In this document: piece after piece, positions 37,401 through 49,469 of the stretch
Layout: each line of letters starts with the position of its first letter
Position numbering within the stretch: the stretch's first letter is position 1
Origin: Epiperipatus broadwayi
Lineage: Eukaryota; Onychophora; Udeonychophora; Euonychophora; Peripatidae
Assembly: GCA_028023455.1 (NCBI GenBank)
Contig: JAQFVV010006353.1
Coordinates: 2,230,001-2,294,000 of the forward strand
Direction: 5' to 3'
DNA: 64,000 nt
Program-made: the position numbers and the translations under genes
The notes under the pieces: model-generated
The model's input: the letters and a program-made list of their open reading frames with translations, nothing else
Told to the model about the DNA's origin: nothing
The model's database searches: none

Positions 37401-37560
37401 TGGGAAATGGGTGATGCTGTTATAGTTATTCCACACAAGAGATTTATCATTCTGAACATGACTGCTTAACATTTGTTCCTCTTGTAAATAAATTCCAGTT
37501 TATAGGTAGCTCCTCAACTTTACTGTGAACTAGATTTTATGACCAATTTATCGAAATCAC
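34440..37560. other. AT-rich stretch, no supported gene
   Basis: Frames at 35052-35366 (minus, 104 codons) and 37176-37400 (plus, 74 codons) have no recognisable domain and no splice context. 'gaaaatgttcttgtgactta' at 35386 also occurs near 7816, so part of this is repeat-derived. A C13-14 run lies at about 35151. Confidence 0.45.
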
Positions 37561-37569
37561 TTCAAATAC

Positions 37570-37875
37570 TTTTTAGCAAAAACCTTTTATTGTACATATA
37601 TACACAAACACCTATATTTTGATTGCCCTGCAGCCTTCTTCAGAGCCAATTTATTTTAATCTTTTTAAAAAAACTTTTTATTGTACATATATACATATAC
37701 ACCTACATTTCAACTGTCCTGCAGTCTTCTTCAGAGCCAATTTATTTTAACCTTTTTTAAAAAAAACATTTTTTAAAAAAGGTTAAAATAAATTGGCTCT
37801 GAAGAAGACTGCAGAACAGTCAAAACATAGGTGTATGTGTATATATACAATAAAAGGTTTTTGCTAAAAAGTGTT
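37570..37875. repeat. Motif-B element: direct pair plus inverted copy
   Basis: The unit 'accttttattgtacatatat...cctgcagccttcttcagagc...tttattttaa' appears at 37586-37660, again direct at 37671-37755, and inverted at 37779-37870. The inverted part folds with the second unit around a poly-A/poly-T centre. Confidence 0.75.
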
Positions 37876-38109
37876 CAAAGTGATTTGGATAAATTGGATT
37901 TATATAAGATATAGCAAAAATGAAGGAAAAGGTGATTTTGGTAATATTTCTGTAGATTTTATGACATAGTTATTTAATTATCATATCTGCGTCATTAGTT
38001 ATTTGAGTATATTATTACTGTCTTATTTGTCAGCTGTATTATATTCTAAAAGTGATCTAGGATCTCTGTTGTTTGGACAGCTCTATTATTAAGAGTACTC
38101 TAGATGAAT

Positions 38110-38350
38110 CTGCAATTTAAAAAGCTCCAAGGTTTGGACAAGTTTATTATTTAGGACAAGCTTGAAATGAATCTGGAAGTCTATTATTGAGATTAAGCTT
38201 AAGGTTAGTTGACAAATGAGAAAGCTCCAAAGTTTGGACAAATTAAGCTCACAATTTAAAAAGCTCCAAAATTTGGAGAAGCATAAGATTATGATTAGTC
38301 CTTGATTTAGAAAGCTCCAAAGTTTGAACAAGTGCATTATCCAGGATTTA
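38110..38350 (+). repeat. Minisatellite, 'aaagctccaaagtttgga' units
   Basis: Four copies of aaagctccaa(a/g)(g/a)tttgga(c/g)aa begin near 38119, 38220, 38259 and 38310, with variable spacers. The minus-strand frame 38089-38370 simply reads through it. Confidence 0.65.
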
Positions 38351-38399
38351 CTTAAAGTGAATTCCAGCAAATGGTGAGGGTTTTTAATAGCTAGCTACT

Positions 38400-38700
38400 C
38401 CTGGGTTAGTACAGTATGAGAAAGTCAAATTCTGAGCAATAATGGCATTGGAATATTTTCACACTCTATAGTTTGCTGCAGTGGGTAGCCTGCAATAATT
38501 CGTCAACATTAAATAGATTAGGAACATTTAAAAAGGACACAAAAGCAGGTGCTGAAAAAGGTTTTTATGATATAAAATTATTATTGATTATATAGCTGTT
38601 GTAAGGAATTTATTATTATTTTCTGATTATTATAATAAGTATATATCTATAACAACATTGTGGACAAATACTTTTTTAGGTTGAATATTTGACCACTGTA
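38400..38700 (+). repeat. Unnamed dispersed repeat (family D)
   Basis: 'aacattaaatagatta...gcaggtgctgaaaaagg...attattattttctgattatta' at 38507-38640 matches 33993-34135 in the same order and orientation. No coding potential or ends defined. Confidence 0.5.
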
Positions 38701-38954
38701 TATAAACTTAGATTTTTTTGAATGTTTTGCTTTTTCAAAATACAAGTTGAGAAATTTGAAGTAATGATAAAAGGCAAACTACAATCAATAATGCTCTACC
38801 AAACAGAACTGTCAAGATATTTTAATAATTATAAATGCAAGTTTAAATTTTACAATAGGATTTTATGACTAAACAATAATTTATTCAGGTTTATAACTAA
38901 AACATTGTTAATTTATTTTATCTACCAGCTTTTTCATAATTAAAACAGGCAAAA

Positions 38955-39470
38955 TTCTCCACATGTATTGCCACTCAGTACAAGCCAGAGTAATCAATGG
39001 ATTCCAGAAGGTTCACACATAAAATCCCCATCTAGTGCCTACTCATCCAATATCACCAGACTAGTTTTTGGCTTGAGGCCTTTATCAGTGAGGAGCCTTG
39101 GATCTGAGAGCACTGCACCTAGATCTTGGGATCTAATGCGACCCTTCAGCAGCCACCTTTTATCTCAACTACAAAACTATGGGACTTAAATTGAAAACAC
39201 CATAATATTTTCAATCCAAGCTCATCAGCTTATATAGTCATATAGGTCTGAACTCAGTTCAGTACCTATACATTTTGGTGTCTTTGGTTCTTTAATAACC
39301 ATAGTCACCACCATCCTATTAGACAGGATTGATTTTAAGCCAATAAACATCACATGATCATCACTTCTTATGTTTGCTCTTAACTGTTATTAAAACAGAC
39401 AAAACTCTCTATACATGGTAGTGATCATGTGATGTTTATTGGATTTTCCATAATCATCCAATAACAAAAA
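38955..39470 (-). mobile_element. Family C element
   Basis: Shows family hallmarks in inverted orientation: 'gagtaatcaatgga', 'ctagtgcctactcatcc', 'gccttggatctgagagc', 'ggatctaatgcgaccctt', 'attgaaaacaccataatatt' and 'ctgaactcagttcag'. It ends with 'aacatcacatgatca', where a short inverted stretch begins. Confidence 0.7.
39053..39095 (-). ncRNA. Hammerhead motif, family C, core mutated
   Basis: The minus strand reads CCTCA, then CTGATAA (G to A in the core), stem II GGC/GCC, AAAAA in place of GAAA, CTAGTC and TGG. Two essential positions are changed, so it is expected to be inactive. Confidence 0.5.
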
Positions 39471-39479
39471 AGTTATTAT

Positions 39480-41610
39480 TATCGCATATTTCACTTTACT
39501 TGATTTGCAAAGTTCACATACAAATTTTAAGAATGTTTTTCAGTTGTAAACTTATATTTTTAATAAATCAAACATAAATTATTTATACATAAAAGTTTTA
39601 ATACTAAAAAAATGTTGAATTATGACTCACACTACTACTAGAGAATGAATAAAAAACATCGAAATGTAAAACTTTAGTTTTTAATTGTTATCTGATATTA
39701 TTTCTAAAAATCCAATTATTTTAAAGCAAAAAATCATCTATTAATTGTTTCCAAATCTAACTCCTCCTTTCTTATTTGAAAACACTCTAGCAATATTTTC
39801 CATATATAGGTATTTTACTTTTACAATTATAAATATTTTTTCTATATTATCTATTGATAATCTTTACATTATTTATTATAAACATAAGCTTTTAAATGAT
39901 AGCATTCTAAAAATTAATATTTAAACTTTGTAAAATAAGGAAAATTAAATTATTAAATGGAGTTTGTAATTATAACAATGCTACTTGATATTACTAAATG
40001 CAATCTTATCTATTCAAAAAATTAGTTGAATAAAATATTAAATGTTTGCATTAAATTTTTTTAAATTTAAAAAAATATAGGATTTGTTACCATTAACGAA
40101 AAAAATATATGTCAAAATAAATATTAAATTTATTGCTATAAAAATTAAAAAAATATTTTATTGGTATTGACAAAAAGCCATTCTTGTTACATAATAAAAA
40201 CTACTTCTGCTTTGCCATAATGAATTTTTTATGGCTTGCCTTCTTAAAAATGCTTTTCAAATTAAATTGTAGTCATGTGGATTTTTGTTTTAAATAAGTA
40301 TTTTAAATATTTTATAAATACCTTTGACTTTTTCTTTGTACGCTTTGAAGATGCTCAAGGTTGGATTTAACTCATCCTCAAACTGCTAATTTTTACATTA
40401 TTTGCCAATTTTATGATTATTTTATCAAGGAAAATGTATTGTATGATGCTACCCTCTTTATAATTATTTTCCAATTAAAAGATCAATAATATTTAAATTT
40501 AAAGTTATAACAATGAGATAAGGCCTGCCTTCTATGGTGCTGATTGGTTGTTTCTCATTCTCTACACAAGGAAGCACTTGAGATCAAATTTGATAGGTAT
40601 AAATTCTTATTTTGATTTTCAAAATGAAATTGTATGGTTTAGAGTATTTTTTACATATTTATTATTATTTTCATAAGATACATATAAAAATATAATTATT
40701 TTAAAAGAATTGTTCAGATGTTAATAAAAATGATTTACTTTTATATGAAAGTAAATTAAAAAAGAAATCAATGACGCAGGTTGCATTTTGTAATAGGTTA
40801 TGAAAAATACATTTTATGTTGTCCTCTATAGATTATTTTTATCAATTATAAATAGAAATTTATTTTTGAAAAAAACTTTCATTTACTTTAATAATCTGAT
40901 AAATTATTAATTTGCTTTTTAAAAACTAAACTAAAATGAGTATAATTTTAAAAGACAAATATATTTTTACTGCTGATGCTGTAATTGATAAATCAAAAGT
41001 TTAGAACTTTAATTCTCTTACCCAATAGGTATGTTGAATTATGTAAAGGTTAATATATAAACAAATTATGCAAAATTACAATTTTTCTTTTTGAATGAAA
41101 TTTTTGCCTATTTATCTTCAAGTTAAACAATCCCCCAATTATAGCCATTTTTATTGAGATAAAGAAAGGGCAGAATTCTACATAATAATTTTAAATAGGT
41201 TCATCTGATTCTGACATCTTCAGATTTTTTTTCCAACTAATAATTTTAAAATTATTTCTATGACAAAGCAAAACTATTTATGGTAGTATAACATTACAGA
41301 TAGCCTCAAGATAATAAAACAGTCATTGCAACATCACTGTAATACCCAAATTGCTGAAGTAACTGATTTTGTAACTGCTGAATAATAATACATTAAGATT
41401 ATATAACTGTCATTAATTCTCCTCATATTACTTCATCATCAGAATTTTTACAGCATAGCTGGATTTCTAGTTGAATAAAATGTGACAAAAAATATTCAGA
41501 GAGTAAGACAATAGCATAGACTATTTGCCATCTTGTTTGTGTTCCCAAATCAATTGATAAATAATATAGTATGAAAACTTTGTTTTTAAGGTTATTCTTG
41601 TACTACATTT
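39480..41610. other. AT-rich stretch, no supported gene
   Basis: No open frame, palindrome or family repeat could be supported. Confidence 0.5.
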
Positions 41611-41617
41611 TGGTTTA

Positions 41618-41695
41618 GTGGAATACTAGAATGTCAGACTGGGAACCATAAGGTATCCCAGTTTTGGCAATTTCTATGTTCAAATTTTTTATGAA
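41618..41695 (+). mobile_element. Possible tRNA-like SINE head
   Basis: tttagtggaatactagaatg resembles an A box region. It is followed by an anticodon-arm-like hairpin around gactgggaacc and a B box-like atgttcaaat. Weak match, no tail or duplication identified. Confidence 0.3.
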
Positions 41696-41889
41696 ATCCA
41701 CTCATTTTTTTTTTATTTACTGATTTATTGTTGCTTCTTTCACAAATTACAGAAATGGTTTCAAATATAGAGGATTTGAACATATATTTTCAAACAATTG
41801 TTAACTATCCACACTATCTTATACCACTGATACATATGACCACACACATGTTGAAAAGATAAATAATCACTAATATATGTTTATATAAT

Positions 41890-42790
41890 TAGATTATATA
41901 ATGATGCTAGGAAAGTCAATATTGAGAAGGGTGTAAGGGCGACTCCATATATCCAAAACCTTTACAGCAGTGCTGCAACAAGTATTTTGTAGATTAAAAT
42001 TGGAAGCTAAAGGAGTGAAAGTATAAATGGAGATTATTTAACTCATTTAGATTTTGCAGATGATGTAGTTGTTTTTTCAAATAATGCTTCAGAGCTGCAG
42101 GAAATATTGCAGGAATTATCAGATGAAAATAGAAAGTAGGACTAAAAGATAAATGTTAAAAAGACTAAAATAATGTTTAATGGATTTTTCCAAAATATGA
42201 AAATAAAGATTGATAATGATGAGTTAGAAGAAGTTAACAGCTACAAATACCTTGGTCAGATTATTAATACAGATGGAAACATAATGGATAAAATTATTGA
42301 TAAAATAAAATTTGGTTGGAGTGCTTTTGGTAGAAATAACTTGATACTAAAAAGAAATATGCCTATGTGTTTGAAAAGGACTGTTTTTAATAAATGTGTT
42401 TTACCAGTTCTTACTTATGGATCTCAGACTTGAATACTTAATAATTCAAAAAAGTATGGAGAGATGCATATTAGGAGTAACAAGAAGAGATCAAAAATGC
42501 AATATATGGGTAAGAGAACAAGTAGGTGTTACTGACTTCATTATAAAAATTAAAAGACTGGAGTTGGGCTCGACATATTGCTAGAAGAAATGATAATGGA
42601 TGGACAATTGAAATCTTAAATTGGATTCCAAGAGATTGTAAAAGACCCAAAAAGAGACCACATGTGAGATGGATGAATAAAATAAGAAAGTGTGCAGGGG
42701 TGATGTGGCAAAGAAAAGCTAAAGATCAGAGAAGATGGATTGAACTTGGAGAGACCTTCATCTCACAATGGATTGATAATGGTTGATGAT
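41890..42790 (+). pseudogene. RTE-like LINE, 5'-truncated reverse transcriptase
   Basis: The frames piece together as THLDFADDVVVFSNNASELQ with the catalytic FADD box (about 42040-42100), then INVKKTKIMFN. Then YKYLGQIINTDGN, FGWSAFGRNN, LKRNMPMCLKRTVFNKCVLP and VLTYGSQT (42173-42433) follow. The terminal segment KRPHVRWM...LGETFISQWIDNG and a stop (about 42650-42785) closes it, with a tgatgatg tail. This order is the RT thumb and C-terminus of RTE-like LINEs. Stops and shifts at about 42137 and 42430 onward break it. Endonuclease and early RT are absent. Confidence 0.85.
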
Positions 42791-42796
42791 GTTGAT

Positions 42797-42836
42797 ATGT
42801 ATTTCATGCTGAACCAGCACTCATCAGTTGGTCCAG
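42797..42836 (-). ncRNA. Hammerhead motif, family A, interrupted by the LINE
   Basis: The minus strand keeps ACCAA, CTGATGA, a full stem II GTGCTG-GTT-CAGCAT and GAAATACAT. The LINE junction removes the TTGGT strand that would complete stem I. This copy preserves the best stem II in the window. Confidence 0.6.
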
Positions 42837-43079
42837 ATCATCATCTCCCACACAAACATATAATTGGTGCTCAGTTTATATTAAGATAGCAAGTCTTCAT
42901 ACTTTAATGGACAGGTTTCAATCTACTCCATCAATTCTTCAGTCATCCATACCATTGAAAATCTGATGATGGAATGTCCAAATCTCATGCTGATACCTAT
43001 TTATTGTTATACGAGTGTTGACCTCAAGTCACTCTGACCCCTTATGTATGAGGATGGGCAGGATGCAAGCTTAATGTTT

Positions 43080-43686
43080 AAATATTAGAAATGGTTTCAA
43101 TAAAACGTAACTACATACGTTTTATTTAATAAATGTTTGGTTGTAAAACTTTTAATATTTCTTTAATTATGATCATATACATATTTATATATTCAAAAGC
43201 ATATACACATGTATTACAGTTAATTTTGAAATAATAAAGTTAATTTAATTAAAACATCTCTTAATGCATATGTTATTAGGATAACACAGAGTGAAATTAA
43301 TTAAATTTGCTTTCATAATATCTAAATCAATTGCAATTTTTTTCTTTTCCTTAATAAAGTTTTTTTTCTCAAGATAAATTCTGATTTGAAGATTAGAAAA
43401 ATGCATTTTTTTTAGTATCAATATTCTATTGTAAATAATAATCTGATGCAATTAATAATTTTTAAATATTAATGAATAATTTAAAAATTTTTTAAGATTA
43501 TACAATAACAGTACATGATTAAATATCCTTTAAATTAGTAGTGGCTCTTTAATTTTTAAATTTAGATAATCAGGAAGATATTTTTTTCTTAACATTTTTA
43601 AAATCAATATTAAGATATTTCACTAATGAGTAGACGTTTGTTCTTTGAAATAAAAACTGTTTTCATATTGTTTTATAAATTAGACA
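43080..43686. other. AT-rich stretch, no supported gene
   Basis: Nothing recognised. Confidence 0.5.
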
Positions 43687-43960
43687 GATTAGCCTAATTA
43701 TTAGAGCATAACTTTAAGTTCAGTATTCACCAATCGAAAAGCTCAAATTTGCTTCTGTACTATCATTGATTAGGCCAATAATACATGAAGAAATGAGGAA
43801 AACGTTGGGCTATGTATTAACCTATCTGCTATGTCCAGTTGAATGTAGTTGAAAACTTTAAATAAATCTTGAATTTTTAAATCTTTTGGGCAATTAATTC
43901 TAAATGATAGAAATAGTACAATATATAATTTAAAGTAAAATACCACCATCATAAACATTA
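43687..43960 (+). mobile_element. tRNA-derived SINE family E
   Basis: The head ttagcctaattattagagca (A box, tRNA D-arm like) is followed by gctcaaatttgc (B box-like). Next is the family body 'cattgattaggccaataata', an 'aagaaatgagga' block and 'tgaaaactttaaataaa'. The order matches 60130-60425 and the minus copies at 47450, 51180 and 59880. Confidence 0.6.
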
Positions 43961-44062
43961 AAAAAAACAATTATTAAATATTGTACTATAATATCATTTA
44001 ACATCTTCTTTAATCATTTTTTACAATCCAATCAAAGAGAATTTATTCTTTGATATTTTCTT

Positions 44063-44100
44063 TACAGTTTCAACCTACAAGTAGTCTTCATCAGTTCTAC
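44063..44100 (-). repeat. Motif-B copy
   Basis: The minus strand reads CTGATGA, A, GACTACTTGTAGGTT, GAAACTGTAAA; the inner stem re-forms as CTAC/GTAG. Part of the motif-B set. Confidence 0.55.
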
Positions 44101-44213
44101 TATATTCAAAACTTTATATGACCATACAATTAGTAAAATTTATAATGTAAAGTATTATATATAATGGGTTATATAATGATATCTATTTATATATAGATAT
44201 GTAATTATAGGGG

Positions 44214-44276
44214 TTTTGAACTCAGACTTTTATGTCATCTTCAAATCTTGAAAAGTCTGAGTTTAAATCCCCTATA
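44214..44276. repeat. Mini-foldback with family A ends
   Basis: ggggttttgaactcagactt is inverted as aaagtctgagtttaaatccc; the centre is only ~15 bases. It is the smallest derivative of this type in the window. Confidence 0.6.
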
Positions 44277-45015
44277 TTTACAATTAGGCTCCAGATATAT
44301 GAAGAATGCCTGTATTTGAACTATGTACTTATGATCATACAATCTCTAGCCTATTGAATGATTAATGTATTTATCTGAAGTCAATGCTGTATGTTCAGAA
44401 AAATACAAAAAAATAATACTGATGAATATAATGGTAAAGACATAATTAAAAGATTGTGACCTAGGCTAACTCATGAGTACTTATTCAACATGAAATGCAC
44501 CTTAGGGATCATTTGTCTTTTTCAGATGTCTTTATTCATATGTTTCAAGAATGTATGGTAGAGGGATGTTTTATGCATATGCAAAAAATATATTACCCAA
44601 ATAAAAAGAGTGATGAAGTGAATCCACATGATTATATTTATTTAAATCAGTTATATTAAACTTTAAATGGGATTTAAAGTTTAATCTGAGCTAGGGATAA
44701 TTTATGACCTGATCCGTGATTAGTGATAATCATTAATGACTTTATCTAAAATGGTTGATGTCAAAGATGTGCATGCATGAAATTTGACACTTACACATTT
44801 AATTATGATAAAATATATAATCAGACTTAAAGACTAATAATCAAATAAAGATAATTTTAATAAAATAATAACTGAAACAAACAAGCTTATTATATATCTG
44901 TCTATATATAATATATAGGGTATATGAGCACAGACTTTCACACGACCCACCACTCTCCACACTATCTCATAACACTGATACACTTGAACACATATATGTT
45001 GAAAAGATAAATAAT

Positions 45016-45061
45016 CACCAATATACGTATTTCATGCTAAACCAGCAATCATCAGTTGGTC
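45016..45061 (-). ncRNA. Hammerhead ribozyme motif, family A
   Basis: Minus strand: ACCAA, CTGATGA, stem II TTGCTG-GTT-TAGCAT, GAAA, ATACGTAT, A, TTGGT, identical in layout to 4605-4648. Confidence 0.7.
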
Positions 45062-45208
45062 CAGATTACTATCTCTACACATATGCTATTAGTGCTCAGA
45101 TATATATTATGATAGTCAATCCTGATACTTTAATGGACAGGTTTGTGGAGTAGATTGAAGCCTGTCCATTAAAATATGAGGATTGACTATCTTAATATAT
45201 ATCTGAGC

Positions 45209-45252
45209 ACCAACTCATGAGTGCTGGTTCAGCATGAAATACGTATATTGGT
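45209..45252 (+). ncRNA. Hammerhead motif, family A, one core change
   Basis: ACCAA, CTCATGA (G5 changed to C), full stem II GTGCTG-GTT-CAGCAT, GAAA, ATACGTAT, A, TTGGT. G5 is essential in hammerheads, so it is expected to be dead. Confidence 0.6.
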
Positions 45253-46103
45253 GATTATTTATCTTTTCTACACGTGTGTAGTCATGTGTATTAGTGGTAT
45301 GAGATAGTATGGATAGTTAAAGGGTGCTTATAAGTCTGTGTTCAAATCTCCTATATTTAAAGGAAGAGTTAATAACATAACTGAAGAAAGTTTAAAAACA
45401 GTTACAAAAACCGAAAATTAAAGCCAGCTGAGGTAAACAAAATTAATAATGATGTAGGCGTAATGATTTCAAAGATAACCTACTCTTGACTAGGCTTTTT
45501 TTAGTAGAGATAAACAATCTACAAAAAACAGAATACAGTTTGATCTAATCAATCTTGTCTTTAGGTCTGAAACTACGAATCACTCAATTTTTACACTTTC
45601 GATGCTTCCAAACAATTATAACCAGCATTAAAAAATATTCTATTTCAAAAATTAACTTGGGAATACAACATATATTCTATTTATCATCATTTGATTATTT
45701 TGACAGTTTCTATTACCATGCGTGTTTGGCTCGTATTAGTTTCCCTAAAACAGATTACTCTGTCTTTCAGTTTGAAAAAATGGTTAGTAAATATAAATGT
45801 GTTAATTTTTTTCAAACACCTTACTTTTGAATATTTCATTTAATGTATAAATTTAATTATACAACCAAAATTTGTTTTTATTATATACATTATGAACATA
45901 CCCATTCTAATTCCAAGATAAAAAGAGAACCCCTCCCCCAATATATATATTTCGCATTGGCTATATCAACTAATTCATAAAAAATGTACATAGCCATAAA
46001 TATATGAGCATGCGCAAAAAATGTAGAACTTGTTAGTGAATTGTGTGTGTGTGTATATATTAAAGTTTAGTATGAAACTGAAATCTGTTTCTATTATGCA
46101 TGT

Positions 46104-46249
46104 TTATATATATTGAAATGAATAATGTCTTACTCATGTCACTGTAATTAACTAACCTCACAATAACAGAAAACTAGCTTACGGTCAGGTGAAAGACCAC
46201 ATGGCTAATGCTGAAATGAATAAGATATTATTCATTTCAATATATATAA
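46104..46249. mobile_element. MITE with ~29-bp terminal inverted repeats
   Basis: ttatatatattgaaatgaat... at 46104-46132 is inverted at 46221-46249 with one difference. The 88-base interior is non-coding. Confidence 0.8.
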
Positions 46250-47449
46250 TAAAGTAATCATTAAAAGCTAGTGAATGCTTAGACAATTCCAGTACAAATA
46301 ACAATCAACAATTTCAAACTGTTGTCAAGGCAACCTCCTTTTAATAATAATGGTGTAATTATAATCCAAATAATGGTAAATAAAATAAATTCCAATATAA
46401 ACTTTAATCAATAATAGCACTTTCAATTATATTCATAACCATTTTCAATTAAACTGACTTAATTCACTAATCTTGCTGATTATGTTTATCAAATTTTTAT
46501 AACGATTAATAAAAATTGCCTTTTTATTTTTCTATTTTCATTATTTCTTTCTTGATTTAAAATCTTAATTCTTTTAATATCACAATTAAATTTACATTTA
46601 CAATTTATAAGATAATCATAAAACCCAGATTCTATAGATGAGTCATCTTTATTCTTTTTATCTGTATGAATTGTCTTCATAGTGTTTTATATAACTCTTT
46701 TTTCAGTACTGCACCTTGATATGAGGCATTACATCCACAAAAAAGAAATTTGATAAACTATATTATCCACTCCATCCTTAGATACATTATTCTTAGAATT
46801 ATTAAAAAATAATTGTAAATTATTATAAATCAACATGTGGTTTCCAGTTGATGCTGTTTTACTCCATTTTGAAATTAAGCCAGTTTAGTTTAAAATGATT
46901 ATGAATATAACTGAAAGTACAACTAGTGATTAAAGTTTATAATGGAATTTATTTACTGTTATTTGGAAAGTAATTACAGTTTATTACAATATTTTTATTA
47001 GCAGACATTGATTGCATTATTGTGTTACATATACATATGTATGAGTGTTCCTTATTGATGGCAGGTAGTTGGTATTAGACAACATCATATTATTAATAAA
47101 TTATAGCACTTGATCATCATAGGTGTTGGACTGCCATTGTTTGTCATCTCTAAAAGCCAATAAGAATGGTGCTATCACTGTTAATATTTATATCGCTATT
47201 GAAATGTAAAGCAATTATGGAGTCTACACAAAATTAAGATTTTAATGCAATCCCAGATATTTTTTAATTTATGGATTACACTAGGATATAAGTGAAAAAC
47301 AATTCACTACCATAAGTGCTTAAAATAAGAGTCATGCAAAAATAATAATATTCAATAAATTATATCAATATCTTTAAGCTACTAAATGTAAAATGTTAAG
47401 CTCTGGTCTGAATTTTGAAGCTTAATGTGGTATGTTGGAGTATTTCCAT

Positions 47450-47695
47450 CATCTATGAGTGAATGTTGAAGGGATAGAAAATTGTAAACATAATTTAAAC
47501 TTTTCAAATACAAACAACTTGTTAGTAATAACCCACAAATAGACGACACAGGTTAGTAATTATACAACACTTTGAGTAATATTATTCTCCACTCTTCTTT
47601 AGGTGTTACTGGCCTGATATTCACAGTGACAGTATTCACATAGAAGTTGAATTCATACCTTTAGATTCTTGAATATCGAATAAAGACAACAGATA
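47450..47695 (-). mobile_element. SINE family E, minus copy
   Basis: On the minus strand the order is 'tgaattcaac' (B box area), 'cactgtgaatatcaggccag', 'aacacctaaagaagagtgga', 'taatattactcaaagtgttg' and 'ttgaaaagtttaaattatg', matching 60130-60425. Confidence 0.6.
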
Positions 47696-47767
47696 GTAGA
47701 AATTTGATATATTTATATATGAGGGTTGGTTCAAATCTTTCGAGTCCTTCAAATTTTTTTAATAAAT

Positions 47768-48470
47768 AAATTTATTGTATATTGTAAACAAGCATGAGTG
47801 CATGTGTGGTGCAACTGTTCCCAAAAGCTATTAACACAACATATATAACTAAAAATAATAAACTGGCTGAGCACTTTCAAAGGATCTTGCCTTCATAATC
47901 ATAGCTTGCTAATACATTTAATGATATGCAAATATGCTAATTCCATTTCTTTGATAAAGTGTAGCACACGTCCTTCCTATTTATGGCATCATTGTCTTAT
48001 GAAATGAATAAGGCCTCTTTGATTTTTCTTTTAAGGTCATGTCTCTCTCTACACACGATTGTGGGATTGTCTGGAATGCACTTGTGGTGACTTGTGCTCT
48101 GGTGCTGATAGAAAACTGAGTAGGTAGAAGGATCATTGCGAGTGCATTCCAGGCAATCCCACAATCGTGTGTAGAGAGAGACATGACCTTAAAAGAAAAA
48201 TCAAAGAGGCCTTATTCATTTCATGAGACAATGATGCCATAAATAGGAAGGACATGTGCTATGCTTTATCGAAGAAATGGAATTAGAATATTTGCATATC
48301 ATTAAATGTATTAACAAGCTATGATTATGAAGGCAAGATCCTTTGAAAGCACTCAGCCAGTTTATTATTTTTAGTTATCTATTTTATATTAATAGCTTTT
48401 GGGAACAGTTGCACCGCACACGCACTCGTGCTTGAATACATAATTTCCCAAAAGTAAAAAATTATTTGAC
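47768..48470. mobile_element. Second Penelope-like 3' end inverted pair
   Basis: The arms 47768-48082 and 48137-48470 are inverted copies (about 95 percent by eye) around a 54-base centre. The right arm, plus strand, encodes IPQSCVERDMTLKEKSKRPY, then more broken sequence. This is reminiscent of the (C/E)RERDxTLRKIKEALFI region near the end of Penelope-like GIY-YIG proteins. Arms are shorter and older than the 20-kb pair, and the frame is broken within ~40 codons. Confidence 0.6.
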
Positions 48471-48605
48471 TTAATTGTATATTGTAAAAAAAAAGACATT
48501 TTTAAAACAAATTATAACAATAGTTAACTCTTAAGATATGAGATATAGCAAAAGTTAGCTATAAAGCAATATTATATATTTTTTATTTTAGTAGATAAAT
48601 ATTTT

Positions 48606-49000
48606 ATCAATATTTAAGTTCTGACTTACGGATCTCAGATTTTGACATTTGAGTGGATGGAAAAAAGTATGGATATTTGCTAGGAATAATAATGCTGAAA
48701 AAAAATACGTGTGAAAAACCAAACACGATATCATTGATATCATTAAAACAATGAAGAGACAGAAATGGAACTGAACTGAATATAGTAGTAGACATAATAA
48801 TAAATGGATGGTTGAGATATGAAATTGGAACCTAAAAAATTGTAAAAAACTTAGAAAGTGACCACATGTGAGATGGATAAAATAAGAATGTTTTGTGGTG
48901 TATCATGTAAAAGAGTGGATTAAACATAGATTAAACTAGATTAAACATAGAGACTTTCAACCTCAATGGATTAATAATACTTGAAAAAAGATGATAATTT
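48606..49000 (+). pseudogene. RTE-like LINE, heavily decayed 3' fragment
   Basis: In shifting frames: LTYGSQILTFEWMEKSMD, then a region like DIIKTMKRQKW, then CKKLRK-PHVRWIK, then a W-I remnant near 'cctcaatggattaataatac'. The order matches 42400-42790. Many indels and stops. Confidence 0.6.
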
Positions 49001-49033
49001 TAAAATATTCCAATATCTTTTATTACTCATAAT

Positions 49034-49403
49034 AAACAAAGGGAGTAAATCACCTTTCCCCAGGCTATGACCTAAAAGCACTCTAAATGTTGAACAAAGG
49101 AATCAATAATGGAATAAATCCACCTATTTTTAGTGGATCTGATATTTATCTTCTTCAACATTGTTGGTAATTCAGAATGAAATTAATTTATTAACCACAT
49201 GGAATATGGCACTTAAGAGTTATTAAACTCATAATTAACAATACAAGGCTGGAAACAGCATCTCACTTTTAACACCTTGATTGTAATAATTAAACAAGAT
49301 TTAATATATAAGCTTTAACTTAAACATAGCTCAAAGTATATGTAAACAAAGGGAGTAAATTACTTTTAAGTCATAGCCTGGGCAAAAGTGATTTACTCCT
49401 TTT

Positions 49404-49411
<8 letters not shown>
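49034..49411. repeat. Palindromic repeat and partial copy
   Basis: 49342-49408 is a hairpin: gggagtaaattacttttaag pairs with ...aaaagtgatttactcc. A single arm is at 49038-49080 ('gggagtaaatcacctttccc'). A (TA)n tract lies at 49409-49432. Confidence 0.65.
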
Positions 49412-49437
<26 letters not shown>

Positions 49438-49469
49438 TAAGCTATGTTTAATTTAAAGTTTATTACTCA

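Larger units (their letters stand above)
41765..43075 (-). mobile_element. Family A element split by an RTE LINE
   Basis: The left piece (41765-41880: 'ccacactatcttataccact', 'gttgaaaagataaataatca') and right piece (42795-43075: 'atttcatgctgaaccagcac', 'ttggtccagatcatcatc', 'gttgacctcaagtcactctg') are contiguous in other copies. The LINE at 41.9-42.79 kb sits between, flanked by atatgttt / atatgtattt. Confidence 0.75.
44918..45355. mobile_element. Family A foldback (inverted dimer)
   Basis: The left unit 44918-45141 and inverted right unit 45149-45355 meet near 'gacaggtttgtggagtagat'. The right arm is more diverged near its outer end ('gtgttcaaatctcctatat'). Confidence 0.75.

Noticed and set aside
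46020-46060. Short (GT)n/(TA)n tracts at several places
   Set aside because: Ordinary dinucleotide microsatellites, too short to be worth separate entries.
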